A stretch of 64,000 bases of DNA. Source: Chloracidobacterium sp. (GTDB lineage: Bacteria; Acidobacteriota; Blastocatellia; Chloracidobacteriales; Chloracidobacteriaceae). Numbering within the stretch: position 1 is the stretch's first letter; the number at the start of each line of letters is the position of its first letter. Of this stretch, positions 29,658 through 38,557 are shown one piece after another. The DNA lies in contig JANWUV010000005.1 in NCBI GenBank assembly GCA_025057975.1, positions 175,993-239,992 on the forward strand, written 5' to 3'. Both the position numbers and the translations under genes were made by a program. The notes under the pieces are model-generated. The model saw only the letters and a list, made by a program, of their open reading frames with translations. It searched no databases and had not been told where the DNA came from.

Positions 29658-30398
29658 ATGCAGGCTGGACGCCCCACAGGTTTCCCCGGAAAACTGTTCA
29701 TCGTTGAAGGTATTGATGGTTCCGGCAAAAGCACCCAACTTGACCTGTTGCACAAATGGCTGGTGTCAGAAGGGTACTGCGTCTTTTTCAGTGCGTGGAA
29801 CTCGTCGCCGCTAGTCAAGAAAACAACCAAGCTCGGCAAAGAGACCCATGCGCTATCGCCGACAACCTTCAGTTTGATTCATGCCACTGATTTCGCCGAC
29901 CGGACAGAGCGCGACATCATCCCGCCGCTCAAGGCCGGTGCGATTGTCCTAGCCGATCGCTACGTGTACACGGCGTTTGCCCGCGACGCCGTGCGCGGCA
30001 ATGACCGCAACTGGGTGCGCAAGGTCTATGACTTCGCCGTGCCGCCGACGATTGGTTTCTACTTTCGTGTCCCACTAGAGACGGCGCTAGACCGGATTCT
30101 CACTGGACGGCCGGAGCTGAAGTACTATGAGGCCGGCTTAGACATGGGTTGGTCAGAAGACCCGTATGAATCATTTCGGATTTTTCAGGGTAAGATTTTG
30201 GAGGAGTACGAGCGCTTGGTGGAGGAGTACAACCTGACGGTCATTGACGCGACGCTACCCATCCCTGAGCAGCAGCAGATTGTACGCAGCCTTGTCAAGC
30301 CGCATTTGAAGGATGTGCTGCGCGATCCGCAGTTCCGTGCGCGCCGCCGTCGCTATCTGTCCGCTGTTGTCGGCGGCGGCGTTGGAGCAATGGAGTAA
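29658..30398 (+). CDS. tmk: Thymidylate kinase-like protein (P-loop intact)
   Basis: 246 residues. The P-loop EGIDGSGKSTQ (K24) and ADRYVYTAFARDAVRG (D100, R101) are both in the positions of the dTMP kinase family, which phosphorylates dTMP to dTDP for DNA synthesis. The protein is about 30 residues longer than E. coli Tmk and its LID region is not typical. Its substrate therefore needs caution: it may be dTMP or another nucleoside monophosphate. Its stop is 4 bases before the second copy, so the two are coupled. Confidence 0.75.
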   Translation: MQAGRPTGFPGKLFIVEGIDGSGKSTQLDLLHKWLVSEGYCVFFSAWNSSPLVKKTTKLGKETHALSPTTFSLIHATDFADRTERDIIPPLKAGAIVLADRYVYTAFARDAVRGNDRNWVRKVYDFAVPPTIGFYFRVPLETALDRILTGRPELKYYEAGLDMGWSEDPYESFRIFQGKILEEYERLVEEYNLTVIDATLPIPEQQQIVRSLVKPHLKDVLRDPQFRARRRRYLSAVVGGGVGAME

Positions 30399-30402
30399 CA
30401 GC

Positions 30403-31296
30403 ATGACCAAGGTTCAGTTTTTTGGGGCCGGACTACCCGGTTTTCGAGAAACCAATTTGCCCGGCCGCCTCATCGTCTTGGAAGGCACAGACGGCGTTGG
30501 GCGTTCCACGCAAATCGCTCTACTCAAGAACTGGCTGGAAGCGTCAGGGTTTGCAGTGTTGGATACGGGACTGACGCGCTCAATGCTGGCCGGGCGCGGC
30601 CTCAAGAAAGCCAAGGAAGGGCATACCCTCGGCGCAAAGACGATGGATTTGTTCTACGCGACGGATTTAGCCGACCGGCTGGAAAACCAAATGATTCCGG
30701 CGCTGCGGGCGGGCTTTATCGTGCTAACCGACCGGTATGTGTATTCGCTAATGGCGCGGGCGATTGTACGCGGCGCTTCCGCCGACTGGATCCAGAGCGT
30801 CTATGGCTTTGCGCTCAAGCCGGACGCCGTGTTTTACCTCAAGATTGACCTGCCGCATCTGATTCCGCGCGTCCTAACCAGCACCGGCTTTGACTACTGG
30901 GAGTCGGGAATGGACTTTCTGCCAGGCGACGATATGTATGACTGCTTTGTGCAGTATCAAACCCGGTTGTTGGCGACGTTTGACCAACTGGCGCAGCAGT
31001 ACGGGTTCGACATCGTGGACGCGACGCAGACGGTCAACAAGGTATTCCGCGTTCTGCAGCGCAAGATTCGGAAGGTGCTGCCAAAGGCGACCCTGACGGC
31101 GGACGCGCTACGTGCTGTGACCTTTCCCAGCCGGCCGCCGGCCGGAACTGTTACTGAAACTACACAGGCCGATGTTCTCGCAGGTCAGCGGGAAACGCTG
31201 ACGCCTGTCTTGGCTGCGGCGTCCGATGGTGTTGGCGCCAGAGCGACGAAAACTAAACGTCGAGCCGCCAAAACCGCCGCCGCTGAAAAGGCGTGA
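30403..31296 (+). CDS. Thymidylate kinase-like paralogue with altered P-loop
   Basis: 297 residues. It is a clear homologue of the preceding gene: same spacing, same TDRYVYSLMARAIVRG (D110, R111) and a similar C-terminal half. The P-loop reads EGTDGVGRSTQ, so arginine R34 (codon CGT) replaces the Walker A lysine. The last 60 residues form a Lys/Arg/Ala-rich tail (ATKTKRRAAKTAAAEKA) not present in the partner. A loss or change of kinase activity, and a heteromer with the upstream copy, are inferences. The ATG at 30403 is preceded by the partner's stop codon 4 bases away. Confidence 0.75.
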   Translation: MTKVQFFGAGLPGFRETNLPGRLIVLEGTDGVGRSTQIALLKNWLEASGFAVLDTGLTRSMLAGRGLKKAKEGHTLGAKTMDLFYATDLADRLENQMIPALRAGFIVLTDRYVYSLMARAIVRGASADWIQSVYGFALKPDAVFYLKIDLPHLIPRVLTSTGFDYWESGMDFLPGDDMYDCFVQYQTRLLATFDQLAQQYGFDIVDATQTVNKVFRVLQRKIRKVLPKATLTADALRAVTFPSRPPAGTVTETTQADVLAGQRETLTPVLAAASDGVGARATKTKRRAAKTAAAEKA

Positions 31297-31369
31297 AGCG
31301 AAGGCAAGCGGCGACCTGCCAAGTGCTGCGCCTTTATTCAACCGGTAATGGCTAGAAATGGGGGACGGG

Positions 31370-31960
31370 ATGCAGGTTGGATCTCGGCGGCGATTTTTGA
31401 CTTGGGTGGGGATGCGCGGGGGCGCGGCGGTCCTGTTGTCAGTCAGCGGAGTCGGCGTTCGAGCGGGCGGACAGGATGAGGGTAAGCTTCCTAAGGGATT
31501 CCGTGAGCCGACGCTGACGCTCAAGGGCCTGCGCGTCGAGCGCGTGGACTACCCCGACGCCGACTTTCGCGCCACTGTTACTATCCACAATCCAAACCGT
31601 GAACTGAAGCTCACCGACCTGACGTATCGCCTAACACTTAACGGTGTCGAGTGCGGACGCGGGCGCCGACCGGAAAAACTGGTTTTACCGAAGAAAGGCG
31701 CGTTGGATGTGGTATTCCCTATCACGGGCGACCTTTCCACCGTACCCCAACTGGGGTTGAACACGCTGCTGGCGTCGGGTTTGGGGGAAGGCGTGCGGCT
31801 GCGGTATGTGATTGACGTGGAGTTTGACGTGGGCGTGCTCTTGCTTTTCAAGCGCCGGATTCAGGCCAAACTCAAGGGCGAGATGTCGCTGCGTGAGATT
31901 GTGGTTCGGATGACGCCCATTGGACTTGGGGTGCTCCGCCGTGACGCATCAGCCAAATGA
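31370..31960 (+). CDS. LEA14-like (water-stress/WHy-type) exported protein
   Basis: 196 residues with a twin-arginine style signal (SRRRFLTWVG, then a hydrophobic stretch AAVLLSVSGVGV). The mature region has the LEA_2 pattern: LTLKGLRVERVDYPDADFR, ATVTIHNPNRELKLTDLTYRL, a glycine/charged loop and a final VRMTPI. These domains are beta-sandwiches found in stress-related and lipid-associated proteins; function here is unknown. The ATG at 31370 is preferred because it places the RR motif about five residues in. It is 74 bases after the second kinase. Confidence 0.7.
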   Translation: MQVGSRRRFLTWVGMRGGAAVLLSVSGVGVRAGGQDEGKLPKGFREPTLTLKGLRVERVDYPDADFRATVTIHNPNRELKLTDLTYRLTLNGVECGRGRRPEKLVLPKKGALDVVFPITGDLSTVPQLGLNTLLASGLGEGVRLRYVIDVEFDVGVLLLFKRRIQAKLKGEMSLREIVVRMTPIGLGVLRRDASAK

Positions 31961-31984
31961 CGGCGCGGCGGCGTTGGGGGGCGT

Positions 31985-32425
31985 ATGCGACTGGTTGTTC
32001 AGCGTGTGGCACAGGCTTCGGTGGCGGTCGCCGGAGAAGTGGTCGGACGTTGTGGGCGCGGCCTATGCGTACTGGTCGGCGTGACGCACGGCGACACTGA
32101 AGCCGACGCCGACTGGTTGGCGGAGAAAACAGCCAACCTGCGAATTTTCGAGGATGACGCCGGAAAGATGAACCGCTCGCTGCTAGAGATTGGCGGCGGA
32201 GCGTTGGTGGTGTCGCAGTTTACGCTCTACGGCGATGCCCGTAAAGGGCGGCGGCCATCGTTTACGGACGCCGCGCCGCCGGCTGTTGCTGCGCCGCTGG
32301 TGATGCGCTACGCCGATGCGCTGCGGTTGTTGGGCGTCCCGGTTGAGACCGGGGTGTTTGGAGCAGTGATGCGGGTTGAAATCCACAATGACGGCCCAGT
32401 GACGCTTATCTTGGAGCGTCCGTAG
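31985..32425 (+). CDS. dtd: D-aminoacyl-tRNA deacylase
   Basis: 146 residues, normal length. Family motifs are present: [17 protein letters not shown] near residue 80 and NDGPVTLIL at the C-terminus carrying the cross-subunit Gly-cisPro. Dtd removes D-amino acids wrongly attached to tRNA. It follows the LEA14-like gene by 24 bases on the same strand and a 7-bp hairpin (32437-32454) lies just after it. Confidence 0.95.
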   Translation: MRLVVQRVAQASVAVAGEVVGRCGRGLCVLVGVTHGDTEADADWLAEKTANLRIFEDDAGKMNRSLLEIGGGALVVSQFTLYGDARKGRRPSFTDAAPPAVAAPLVMRYADALRLLGVPVETGVFGAVMRVEIHNDGPVTLILERP

Positions 32426-32436
32426 GCGTCGTCGCG

Positions 32437-32454
32437 TCGCCTCTCTGGAGGCGA
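32437..32454 (+). repeat. Hairpin after dtd
   Basis: TCGCCTC and GAGGCGA form a perfect 7-bp stem with a 4-base loop. No strong T-run follows; it may be a weak terminator. Confidence 0.4.
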
Positions 32455-32457
32455 AGT

Positions 32458-32485
32458 TTGCCACCCCTGAAGTTGCCACCCCTGA
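32458..32485. repeat. Tandem direct repeat, two copies
   Basis: The 13-base sequence TTGCCACCCCTGA occurs at 32458-32470 and 32473-32485, a 15-base period. The rest of the gap up to 32707 holds no recognised feature. Confidence 0.6.
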
Positions 32486-32707
32486 CGAGCCTTTCAGCTT
32501 GCTTATGCGAGAAACCGCCTGTGGTCGCCAACCGCCGAGGCGCTTCGGAGAAGGCTTCTTGACCGTTTTGCAACGGCGGCGTTTAAGCAGGAAGCCATAT
32601 CTTAGGAGTTCGTGCGCTGTGAGAACGCCTTGAAATGCCGGTTCGATGGTGCGACACTTGGTTGCCCTGCATCAGGAATGTCGCCGGCTGCGCCTGAGTT
32701 CAAGGTT

Positions 32708-33565
32708 ATGAATGGGTTGACTTCCTCCACGTCGAGAACCAACTACATCAAGGAAGCGGCTGGCGAGCCGTACAACATTTGGACGATGGTGCTGTTTTTG
32801 TCGGCGGCGGCGTACACGCAGGACTGGATGCCGCTGGTAGCCGGAGCTGCGCTGGAGATCGCCTATCTGACGGTTGTGCCAGCGATGACCGCCTATCGTC
32901 GTTTGGTTGAGCGGCGGGCGGCGCGGCAGCGACAGATGCTCCGTCGGCGGCAGCGTGAGGAGTTGATTCGCACGTTTGAGCCGCGCGACCGCGAAATGGT
33001 TGAGTATTTGCGCTTTCAGAAAAACAAGATTTACGAAAACTACCTAAAGTTCACCAAGTTGGAAAAGCTGCCGGAGTCCATTCAGTGTCTTGACACCATG
33101 TGGGAGCAATTTGTTGACCTGCTCGACGTGTACCGGCGGCGCAAAACGCACCTACGCTCGGTCAATCGAACGACGATTCAAAACCAGATTGCTCAGGTGG
33201 AGCAGCAACTTACTACGGCTGACCCAATGACGCGGCCCTTGCTCGAGCACAACCTTGATGTACTTCGGCGACGACTCAAGGCGTTTGACGAGATTGAACG
33301 CAGTGTGCGGCGGGTTGAAGCGCAGCTTCAGGCGATTGAGAATCGGTTTAGTCTGATCAACGATCACATTGTGACCATGACGGCGCTCGATGGAACTGGC
33401 GCGGCCGATTTGGATTTCGATGAACTGCTCGCCAACATTGAGATTACAAAACAAATTCTGGAGGAGTCCGCTCCGGCGCTATCTGGTCTGAATCTCATTG
33501 AGAGCGCCAACTACCCGGAGTCTTTCCGTCCGTCGTCACCTGGCCGCCGCGAGCAATACGAGTGA
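32708..33565 (+). CDS. Membrane-anchored coiled-coil protein of unknown function
   Basis: 285 residues. Residues 25-60 contain hydrophobic segments (MVLFLSAAAYTQDWMPLVAGAALEIAYLTVVPAM), then a highly charged helix-forming region (RRAARQRQMLRRRQREELIR) and long coiled-coil stretches to residue 260 (VRRVEAQLQAIENRFSLINDH). I do not recognise a family. The upstream starts at 32612 (GTG) and 32678 (ATG) are also possible; the ATG at 32708 follows AAGG closely and gives a tidy N-terminus before the membrane segment. It stands alone on the plus strand. Confidence 0.55.
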   Translation: MNGLTSSTSRTNYIKEAAGEPYNIWTMVLFLSAAAYTQDWMPLVAGAALEIAYLTVVPAMTAYRRLVERRAARQRQMLRRRQREELIRTFEPRDREMVEYLRFQKNKIYENYLKFTKLEKLPESIQCLDTMWEQFVDLLDVYRRRKTHLRSVNRTTIQNQIAQVEQQLTTADPMTRPLLEHNLDVLRRRLKAFDEIERSVRRVEAQLQAIENRFSLINDHIVTMTALDGTGAADLDFDELLANIEITKQILEESAPALSGLNLIESANYPESFRPSSPGRREQYE

Positions 33566-33929
33566 TCAAACCAGCCAGGGCGCTCTTCGGGAAGCGCGAA
33601 ATGAACGAAGAGATGCCGCTTGCGTGAAACGCCGCTCCAAAGCGGGAAGTCGGCTTATTCTTGTCCGGCAGGCGCAAGTTCTGACTTGTTTGGCAAGCGC
33701 AGGCTCTGACAGAGCGGCTTTCGCTGTTTCGTGCGCCGATCACGTCAAGTGCATTGACATTCCGACGTGAGCCCGCCTCAATATCTTGAGCGTCTTTAAG
33801 TGTCTGCCTTCTTGCGCCGCCTGCTGCTGTGGCAGGGCGTCGCCTTGGAAGCGCGAAGCGCCGGGCTTGCCGCCGGACGAAAGCGGCGCGCGGCAGCCAG
33901 CGCACAAGTTGCTTGCCGTCGGTATAGCA
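33566..33929. other. Intergenic region with no recognised feature
   Basis: A 364-base convergent gap between the coiled-coil gene and the permease. It contains short GC-rich inverted repeats (for example around 33585-33600) but no reading frame with family-like content and no clear terminator with a T-run. Confidence 0.4.
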
Positions 33930-35720
33930 CTAAGCCGGCTCGGAGGACGCACCGGTTTCGACTTCAAGGCGGCTGTGCCGGAAGCCATAGCCGAAATAGA
34001 TGAGCAACCCGACCGTCAACCAGCTAAGAAACCGTAACCAGTTGACAACACCCAACTCTGTCATTAGGTAGCCACACAGCAGCAGCCCCAGCACGGGTAT
34101 GAGCGAAAGGTTCTTCAGGAAACAGAGCACTGCCAGCGCCAGCGTTCCCAACGCGAAAACCGCGAAAGGGATTTTGTGGGAAACGGCGCCTAGCCAACTT
34201 TCCCCCGCCGCCGGCGTCACAGTCAGGAAGTCGCGCGCCACGGCGGTCGCCGGCGGATACAGCGCAAAGATCAGCGCCGCCGCCATCACGCCGGCCGGGA
34301 CAATGTACTTTGCGTTGATGTAAGGCACGCGAAACTTCCGCTCGGCCGTTGGCGCGGTTCGCTCCAGTACAAGAACGCCGCCGCAGACGAGGACAAACGC
34401 GAAGAGCGTCCCGATGCTGGTCAGATCGGTCACTTCGGTCAGATTCATAAACAGCGATGGAATTGCCACGACAAGGCCGGCCACAATCGTGGCGAAGCTC
34501 GGCGTTTTGAAGCGCGGGTGGACACGCGCAAAGACTTTCGGTAGCAGCCCATCCCGCGACATCGCCATCCAAATGCGCGGTTGGCCAATCTGAAAGACCA
34601 GCAGAACGGTCGTGGTGGCGACAACGGCGCTGACAGCGACAATGCGCTCAATGAGCGGCAAATTTGCGCCCTCCTTGCCAAAGACAAACGCCATGGGGTC
34701 GGCGACTTGCAGCTTTGTGTAAGGCACGATGCCGGTCAGCACCAGTGACACCAGCACATACAGCGCCGTACAGATGATGAGCGAGTAAATAATGCCGCGT
34801 GGTAGGTCGTGTTGCGCGTTGCGGCATTCCTCGGCGGTCGTCGAGACGGCGTCAAAGCCGATGTAGGCGAAAAAAACCGCTGCGACGCCGTTGAGCACTC
34901 CAGCGACACCATTCGGCGCAAAGGGCGACCAGTTCTCCGGCTTGACGTAGAACGCGCCGACAATAATCACGAACAGCACGACAGCGACTTTGAAGACGAC
35001 CATGGCGTTTGACACCTGCTTGGACTCGCGGATGCCGACATAGACCAGCAGGGTAATGAGCGCCACAATGCCCAACGCCGGCAGATTGCACACCACTGGC
35101 AGCGTCCCCAAACGTGGCGCGGTAAGCCATGCTTCGTAGCCAGCGACTTGGGTGGCGAAACCATCCAGCGCCCGGATTTGTTCAAGGGTTTGACCCTGCC
35201 TGAGCAGCTCTGTCACAGCGTCGAAACCGCGTTTAGCGGTGAGGAAATCCATCCGAAAGTACACTGGGATCGGGAAGCCCCACCCGGTAAGCAGGTTTGA
35301 GAAGTACTCGCTCCACGAAATAGCGACCGCGATGTTGCCGATGGCGTACTCAAGAATGAGGTCCCAGCCAATAATCCAAGCGATGAGTTCGCCGAAACTG
35401 GCGTAGGCGTAAGTGTACGCCGAACCGGCCACAGGAATCATCGAGGCGAACTCGGCGTAGCACAGCGCGGCGAAGCCGCAGGCGACGGCCGTAAAAATGA
35501 ACAGCAGCGACACCGCCGGACCGCCGCTGTAGGCGGCGTTGCCGACGGTGGAAAAAATCCCTGCGCCAATAATGGCGGCGATGCCAAGCGCCGTCAGATC
35601 AAATGTCGTGAGTTCTTTGGCCAGGGCGCCGGGCGCGTTGTGGTCATCGAGACCGGACGCCGCGTCAGCCTGAATCTGGGCGACCGACTTCTTGCGGAAC
35701 AGACGGGTAAGCAAGGACAT
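33930..35720 (-). CDS. APC-family amino acid permease
   Basis: 596 residues with about 12-13 hydrophobic segments and the APC N-terminal signature: TALGIAAIIGAGIFSTVGNAAYSGGPAVSLLF. Other marks are AYTYAYASFGELIAWIIGWDLILEY and FFAYIGFDAVSTTAEECRNAQHDLPRGI, typical of the cationic amino acid transporter (CAT/YfnA) branch. A long periplasmic loop near residues 165-200 (RGFDAVTELLRQG) is larger than usual. It imports an amino acid by proton symport; substrate unknown. It is divergent from the PfpI gene. Confidence 0.9.
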   Translation of the reverse strand: MSLLTRLFRKKSVAQIQADAASGLDDHNAPGALAKELTTFDLTALGIAAIIGAGIFSTVGNAAYSGGPAVSLLFIFTAVACGFAALCYAEFASMIPVAGSAYTYAYASFGELIAWIIGWDLILEYAIGNIAVAISWSEYFSNLLTGWGFPIPVYFRMDFLTAKRGFDAVTELLRQGQTLEQIRALDGFATQVAGYEAWLTAPRLGTLPVVCNLPALGIVALITLLVYVGIRESKQVSNAMVVFKVAVVLFVIIVGAFYVKPENWSPFAPNGVAGVLNGVAAVFFAYIGFDAVSTTAEECRNAQHDLPRGIIYSLIICTALYVLVSLVLTGIVPYTKLQVADPMAFVFGKEGANLPLIERIVAVSAVVATTTVLLVFQIGQPRIWMAMSRDGLLPKVFARVHPRFKTPSFATIVAGLVVAIPSLFMNLTEVTDLTSIGTLFAFVLVCGGVLVLERTAPTAERKFRVPYINAKYIVPAGVMAAALIFALYPPATAVARDFLTVTPAAGESWLGAVSHKIPFAVFALGTLALAVLCFLKNLSLIPVLGLLLCGYLMTELGVVNWLRFLSWLTVGLLIYFGYGFRHSRLEVETGASSEPA

Positions 35721-35833
35721 GTTCCAGAAAAGCGGATCAAGAATGTCTTTGGAAAGCGGTGCGATGCTATGGTTTGCCGCCGACGGCTGTCAAACTCGGC
35801 TTTTACCGCGCCCCACGCAGTTGAAAGTGTGCT

Positions 35834-36496
35834 ATGCCCAGTCAAACCTCAGAGCTATCGCGCATCATTGTGGTGTACCTCTATCCCGGCCTGACGGCGC
35901 TTGACGCCATCGGTCCATATGAGATTTTGCGCGGCTTGCCCGGCGCGGTCGTTCATTTTGTCGCTCAACAGCGCGGTCCAATAACAGTGGATTCGGGCTT
36001 CCTGCGGCTTCAAGCGGATGTGTGTTGTGAGGAGATCACACAGGCTGACATTCTGCTTGTGCCGGGCGGCAATGCGCCGGCTCAAATGAACAACCTGGAG
36101 GCGCTGGACTGGCTACGCCGCATCCACGCGACAACTCGCTGGACATTGAGCGTATGTACTGGGTCGCTGATTCTGGCGGCGGCCGGTATCCTAACAGGCG
36201 GCGAAGCGGCGACGCATTGGTCGGCGCGCGAGACATTGTTGCAGTTCGGCGTTGCCCCCAGTCGGGCGCGCGTGACGCGGCAGGGCAAGCTCATCACGGC
36301 GGCGGGCGTCTCGGCTGGTATTGACGCGGCGCTCATGCTCGCCGCCCTTGAATGTGACCAGGCGACGGCCGAACTCATGCAGCTTTTTGTTGAGTACGCG
36401 CCGGCGCCGCCGTTTACGGCCGGCACGCCTGAAACCGCCGACCCAAGCATTGTGGCGCGGGCGCGGGCGTGGCTTCAGCAGCGCGCTTCGGGGTAA
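35834..36496 (+). CDS. DJ-1/PfpI family protein (GlxA/isonitrile-hydratase-like)
   Basis: 220 residues. The nucleophile elbow is SVCTGSLILAAAG with C108, the N-terminal acid is in LTALDAIGPYE (D24, E30), and ATHWSARETL lies downstream. This pattern is closest to the isonitrile hydratase-like branch of the DJ-1/PfpI superfamily; there is no AraC DNA-binding domain. The reaction is not known. It is convergent with ubiE, with 12 bases between them. Confidence 0.85.
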   Translation: MPSQTSELSRIIVVYLYPGLTALDAIGPYEILRGLPGAVVHFVAQQRGPITVDSGFLRLQADVCCEEITQADILLVPGGNAPAQMNNLEALDWLRRIHATTRWTLSVCTGSLILAAAGILTGGEAATHWSARETLLQFGVAPSRARVTRQGKLITAAGVSAGIDAALMLAALECDQATAELMQLFVEYAPAPPFTAGTPETADPSIVARARAWLQQRASG

Positions 36497-36508
36497 GTCG
36501 CCGTCAGA

Positions 36509-37237
36509 TCAGTTCGCTTCCGCCTTCACGCCGGTGTGAAGCGCCGCAATGCCGCCCGACAGGTTGCGCCACCGTACGTCGCGGAAACCAGCCCGCGTCA
36601 TGTGCGCCGCCAGTGTCGCTTGGTCGGGGAAATGTTGCACCGAAGCCGGTAAGTACGAGTAGGCATAGCCCGACCGCGACACGGCGTTCCCAATCGCAGG
36701 TAGAATCCGTGTGAAGTAAAACCCGAACAGTTGCTTAAGACCCGGTACGACCGGATGCGAGAACTCTAAGATCACCGCCTTGCCGCCCGGTTTGAGGACA
36801 CGGTGCATTTCCGCCAGCGCGCCGTCGAGGTCTACAACGTTGCGGATGCCGAACGCCACTGTCGCCACGTCGAAGCTTGCATCCGCGAACGGCAGCGCCA
36901 GGGCATCGCCCGCCAGCAGGCGTACCGGACGCCCGCTTCGGCGGACCTTTTCCAGCCCCCGGACGAGCATTGGCCGGCAGAAATCCACGCCGATGGTCGG
37001 CGCAAGGCGTCCCAGCTCGATGGCGAGGTCGGCAGTCCCACAGCAGATGTCGAGTGCTATAGCGCCCGGACGGCGCAACGCCTCCGCTGCCTCCCGGACG
37101 GCGGCGCGGCGCCAGTGTTGATCAATGTTGAGCGACAACCAGCGGTTGAGCTGGTCATAGGTGGGCGCAATACCGGCGAACATCGCCTGAATGCGCCGGG
37201 CTTTTTCCGCACCCTGAAAGGCAAGAGGATTTTCCAT
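36509..37237 (-). CDS. ubiE: Demethylmenaquinone methyltransferase
   Basis: 242 residues. UbiE/MenG signatures: MFAGIAPTYDQLNRWLS, SAM-binding LDICCGTADLAIELG, GDALALPFADASFDV and GIRNVVDLDGALAEMHRVLKPGG, and the C-terminal NLSGGIAALHTG. It carries out the C-methylation step of menaquinone synthesis (or ubiquinone in other bacteria). In a phototroph of this type, menaquinone is the likely product. It is divergent from the E2-like gene. Confidence 0.93.
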   Translation of the reverse strand: MENPLAFQGAEKARRIQAMFAGIAPTYDQLNRWLSLNIDQHWRRAAVREAAEALRRPGAIALDICCGTADLAIELGRLAPTIGVDFCRPMLVRGLEKVRRSGRPVRLLAGDALALPFADASFDVATVAFGIRNVVDLDGALAEMHRVLKPGGKAVILEFSHPVVPGLKQLFGFYFTRILPAIGNAVSRSGYAYSYLPASVQHFPDQATLAAHMTRAGFRDVRWRNLSGGIAALHTGVKAEAN

Positions 37238-37359
37238 AACGCTGACGGTTGCGCCGACTGGGGGAGACGACGGTGTTTTTCGCCGGTTCTGATCCGGGCT
37301 ACAATCGGCGGTACTTTACTGGCCAAACAACGCTGGGGAAACGGAGGATGACGACTGTC

Positions 37360-37908
37360 ATGGCGACGCCCGACGACGTTCGCCGCGCGCGACTTGCGGC
37401 CGACTACGAAGAAATGCGCACCATTCGGGGCGAATACATCCACTGGTACAACAATGACTTCCCGGCCACGGACTACGTTGTCACGCTTCGGGTGCGTAGT
37501 TATATCAGCCCAACCATGACCCGCGACGAGCATCAGATTCGCATCCTTTTGTCGCCGAATCATCCTTTTGAGAAGCCGACTGTGATGATGCATGGCATGA
37601 CGCCTATCTTTCACCCGCATGTGTGGCCTGACGGGAAAATCTGCATTGGTCAATGGGACTTCCGCGAAGGTCTGGCGTCGTTTGTCGTCAAGTTGGCGCG
37701 ACTGTTTCAGTTCGATCCCCAACTGATTGATCCGCACAGTATCGCCAACTACAAAGCGGCGGATTGGTTTTATGCCAACCCTAACCTGTTCCCCTGTGAC
37801 CAGTCACAACTGCCCGTTCCCGGTGAAAAGCCAACCTACACCTTTGTCGTCAAGCGCGTGACGCCGCCGCGCTCAACCGGCGGCGGGCGATTTCAGATTC
37901 GCTCTTGA
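37360..37908 (+). CDS. Ubiquitin-conjugating enzyme E2-like protein
   Basis: 182 residues with the E2/UBC fold signature in order: beta-strand region VVTLRVRSYIS, then PNHPFEKPTVMMHGMTPIF (E2 'YPFxPP' region), FHPHVWPDGKICIG with C95 at the E2 catalytic cysteine position, WDFREGLASFVVKLARLFQFDP, and an IDPHSIANYKAADWF helix equivalent to the E2 'DPLN..A' region. The usual HPN motif reads HPH. No E1, ubiquitin-like protein, RING or JAB deubiquitinase gene is seen next to it. The ATG at 37360 is preferred: GGAGG lies 12 bases upstream, while the earlier ATG at 37348 directly touches it. Conjugation activity is inferred from fold only. Confidence 0.75.
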   Translation: MATPDDVRRARLAADYEEMRTIRGEYIHWYNNDFPATDYVVTLRVRSYISPTMTRDEHQIRILLSPNHPFEKPTVMMHGMTPIFHPHVWPDGKICIGQWDFREGLASFVVKLARLFQFDPQLIDPHSIANYKAADWFYANPNLFPCDQSQLPVPGEKPTYTFVVKRVTPPRSTGGGRFQIRS

Positions 37909-38557
37909 GTAAGGATGCTTGCCTAACACCTCTAAGCCAAGGCGAGGCGCTACTTCAACGCTGCTGGGCCGTGTCAGCCGGACAATCCCCACAGGCTGTC
38001 GCCAGTGGAACGCTTGCCGGGCGCGGATGCCGGCGCCGGATTTGACCATTCCCTCAGGGCAAAAGGATGTTGGCGGCGGTGACGACGTGGGCGCAGCAGT
38101 GCCCACACCGCTGGCATTGCTTTTTGATGAAATAGATTCGCTGCAGGACGAGGGCTGGCTTTGGTTTGCGGCAGTGGCGGCACAGGTAGCGGGAGAGTTT
38201 CGAGCCTTGAATGCTGACTTGGCAAGCTTAGGGAAGCAAGCAGTAGAGTAGTTGGTCATCGTTGACCACGGGAGTGGCGGGTGTCGGTGGCGGAGCGGAC
38301 ACGGGAGTATGCGGCGCGACGCCCCCGATGGACGCGGCATGATGGTTGTCCGCGCACAGTGAGCGAACGGCGCAGCGAGGCTGTTGAAAACAAGCGCGAC
38401 GGCAAATAGCGAAGAGAGTCGTCAAAACGTCAGCGATGTGGACAGCCTGTTCGCCGTCATCGAACATCTTCCTTGAAAACCTCCTGACGCCTTGCGGTTT
38501 TGCGCCGCCGCCTTAGAAGCTCAAGTCGTTTCATGTTGATTCGGCTATGCTTGGCGG
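37909..38557. other. 649-base gap with a zinc-ribbon-like remnant
   Basis: No complete gene is seen between the E2-like gene and the MFS transporter. The leftward strand carries a cysteine-rich open stretch at 38054-38227 (listed separately). The remaining part (38231-38557) holds a 79-codon leftward frame ending at TAA 38228-38230 with no recognised content. The MFS gene start lies at the right border. Confidence 0.45.
38054..38227 (-). pseudogene. Zinc-ribbon-like fragment without a start codon
   Basis: On the minus strand a frame of about 57 codons reads through SKLSRYLCRHC (CxxC), a 17-residue spacer and QCQRCGHCCAHV (second CxxC plus extra Cys), and stops at TGA 38054-38056. It opens directly after an in-frame TAA (38228-38230) and has no ATG, GTG or TTG before the cysteines; only ATT and CTG codons are available. 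It may be the end of a broken gene or use a rare start. The paired CxxC design suggests zinc binding. Confidence 0.35.

Noticed and set aside
37348..37359. Earlier ATG of the E2-like gene
   Set aside because: It directly abuts the GGAGG ribosome site with no spacer.
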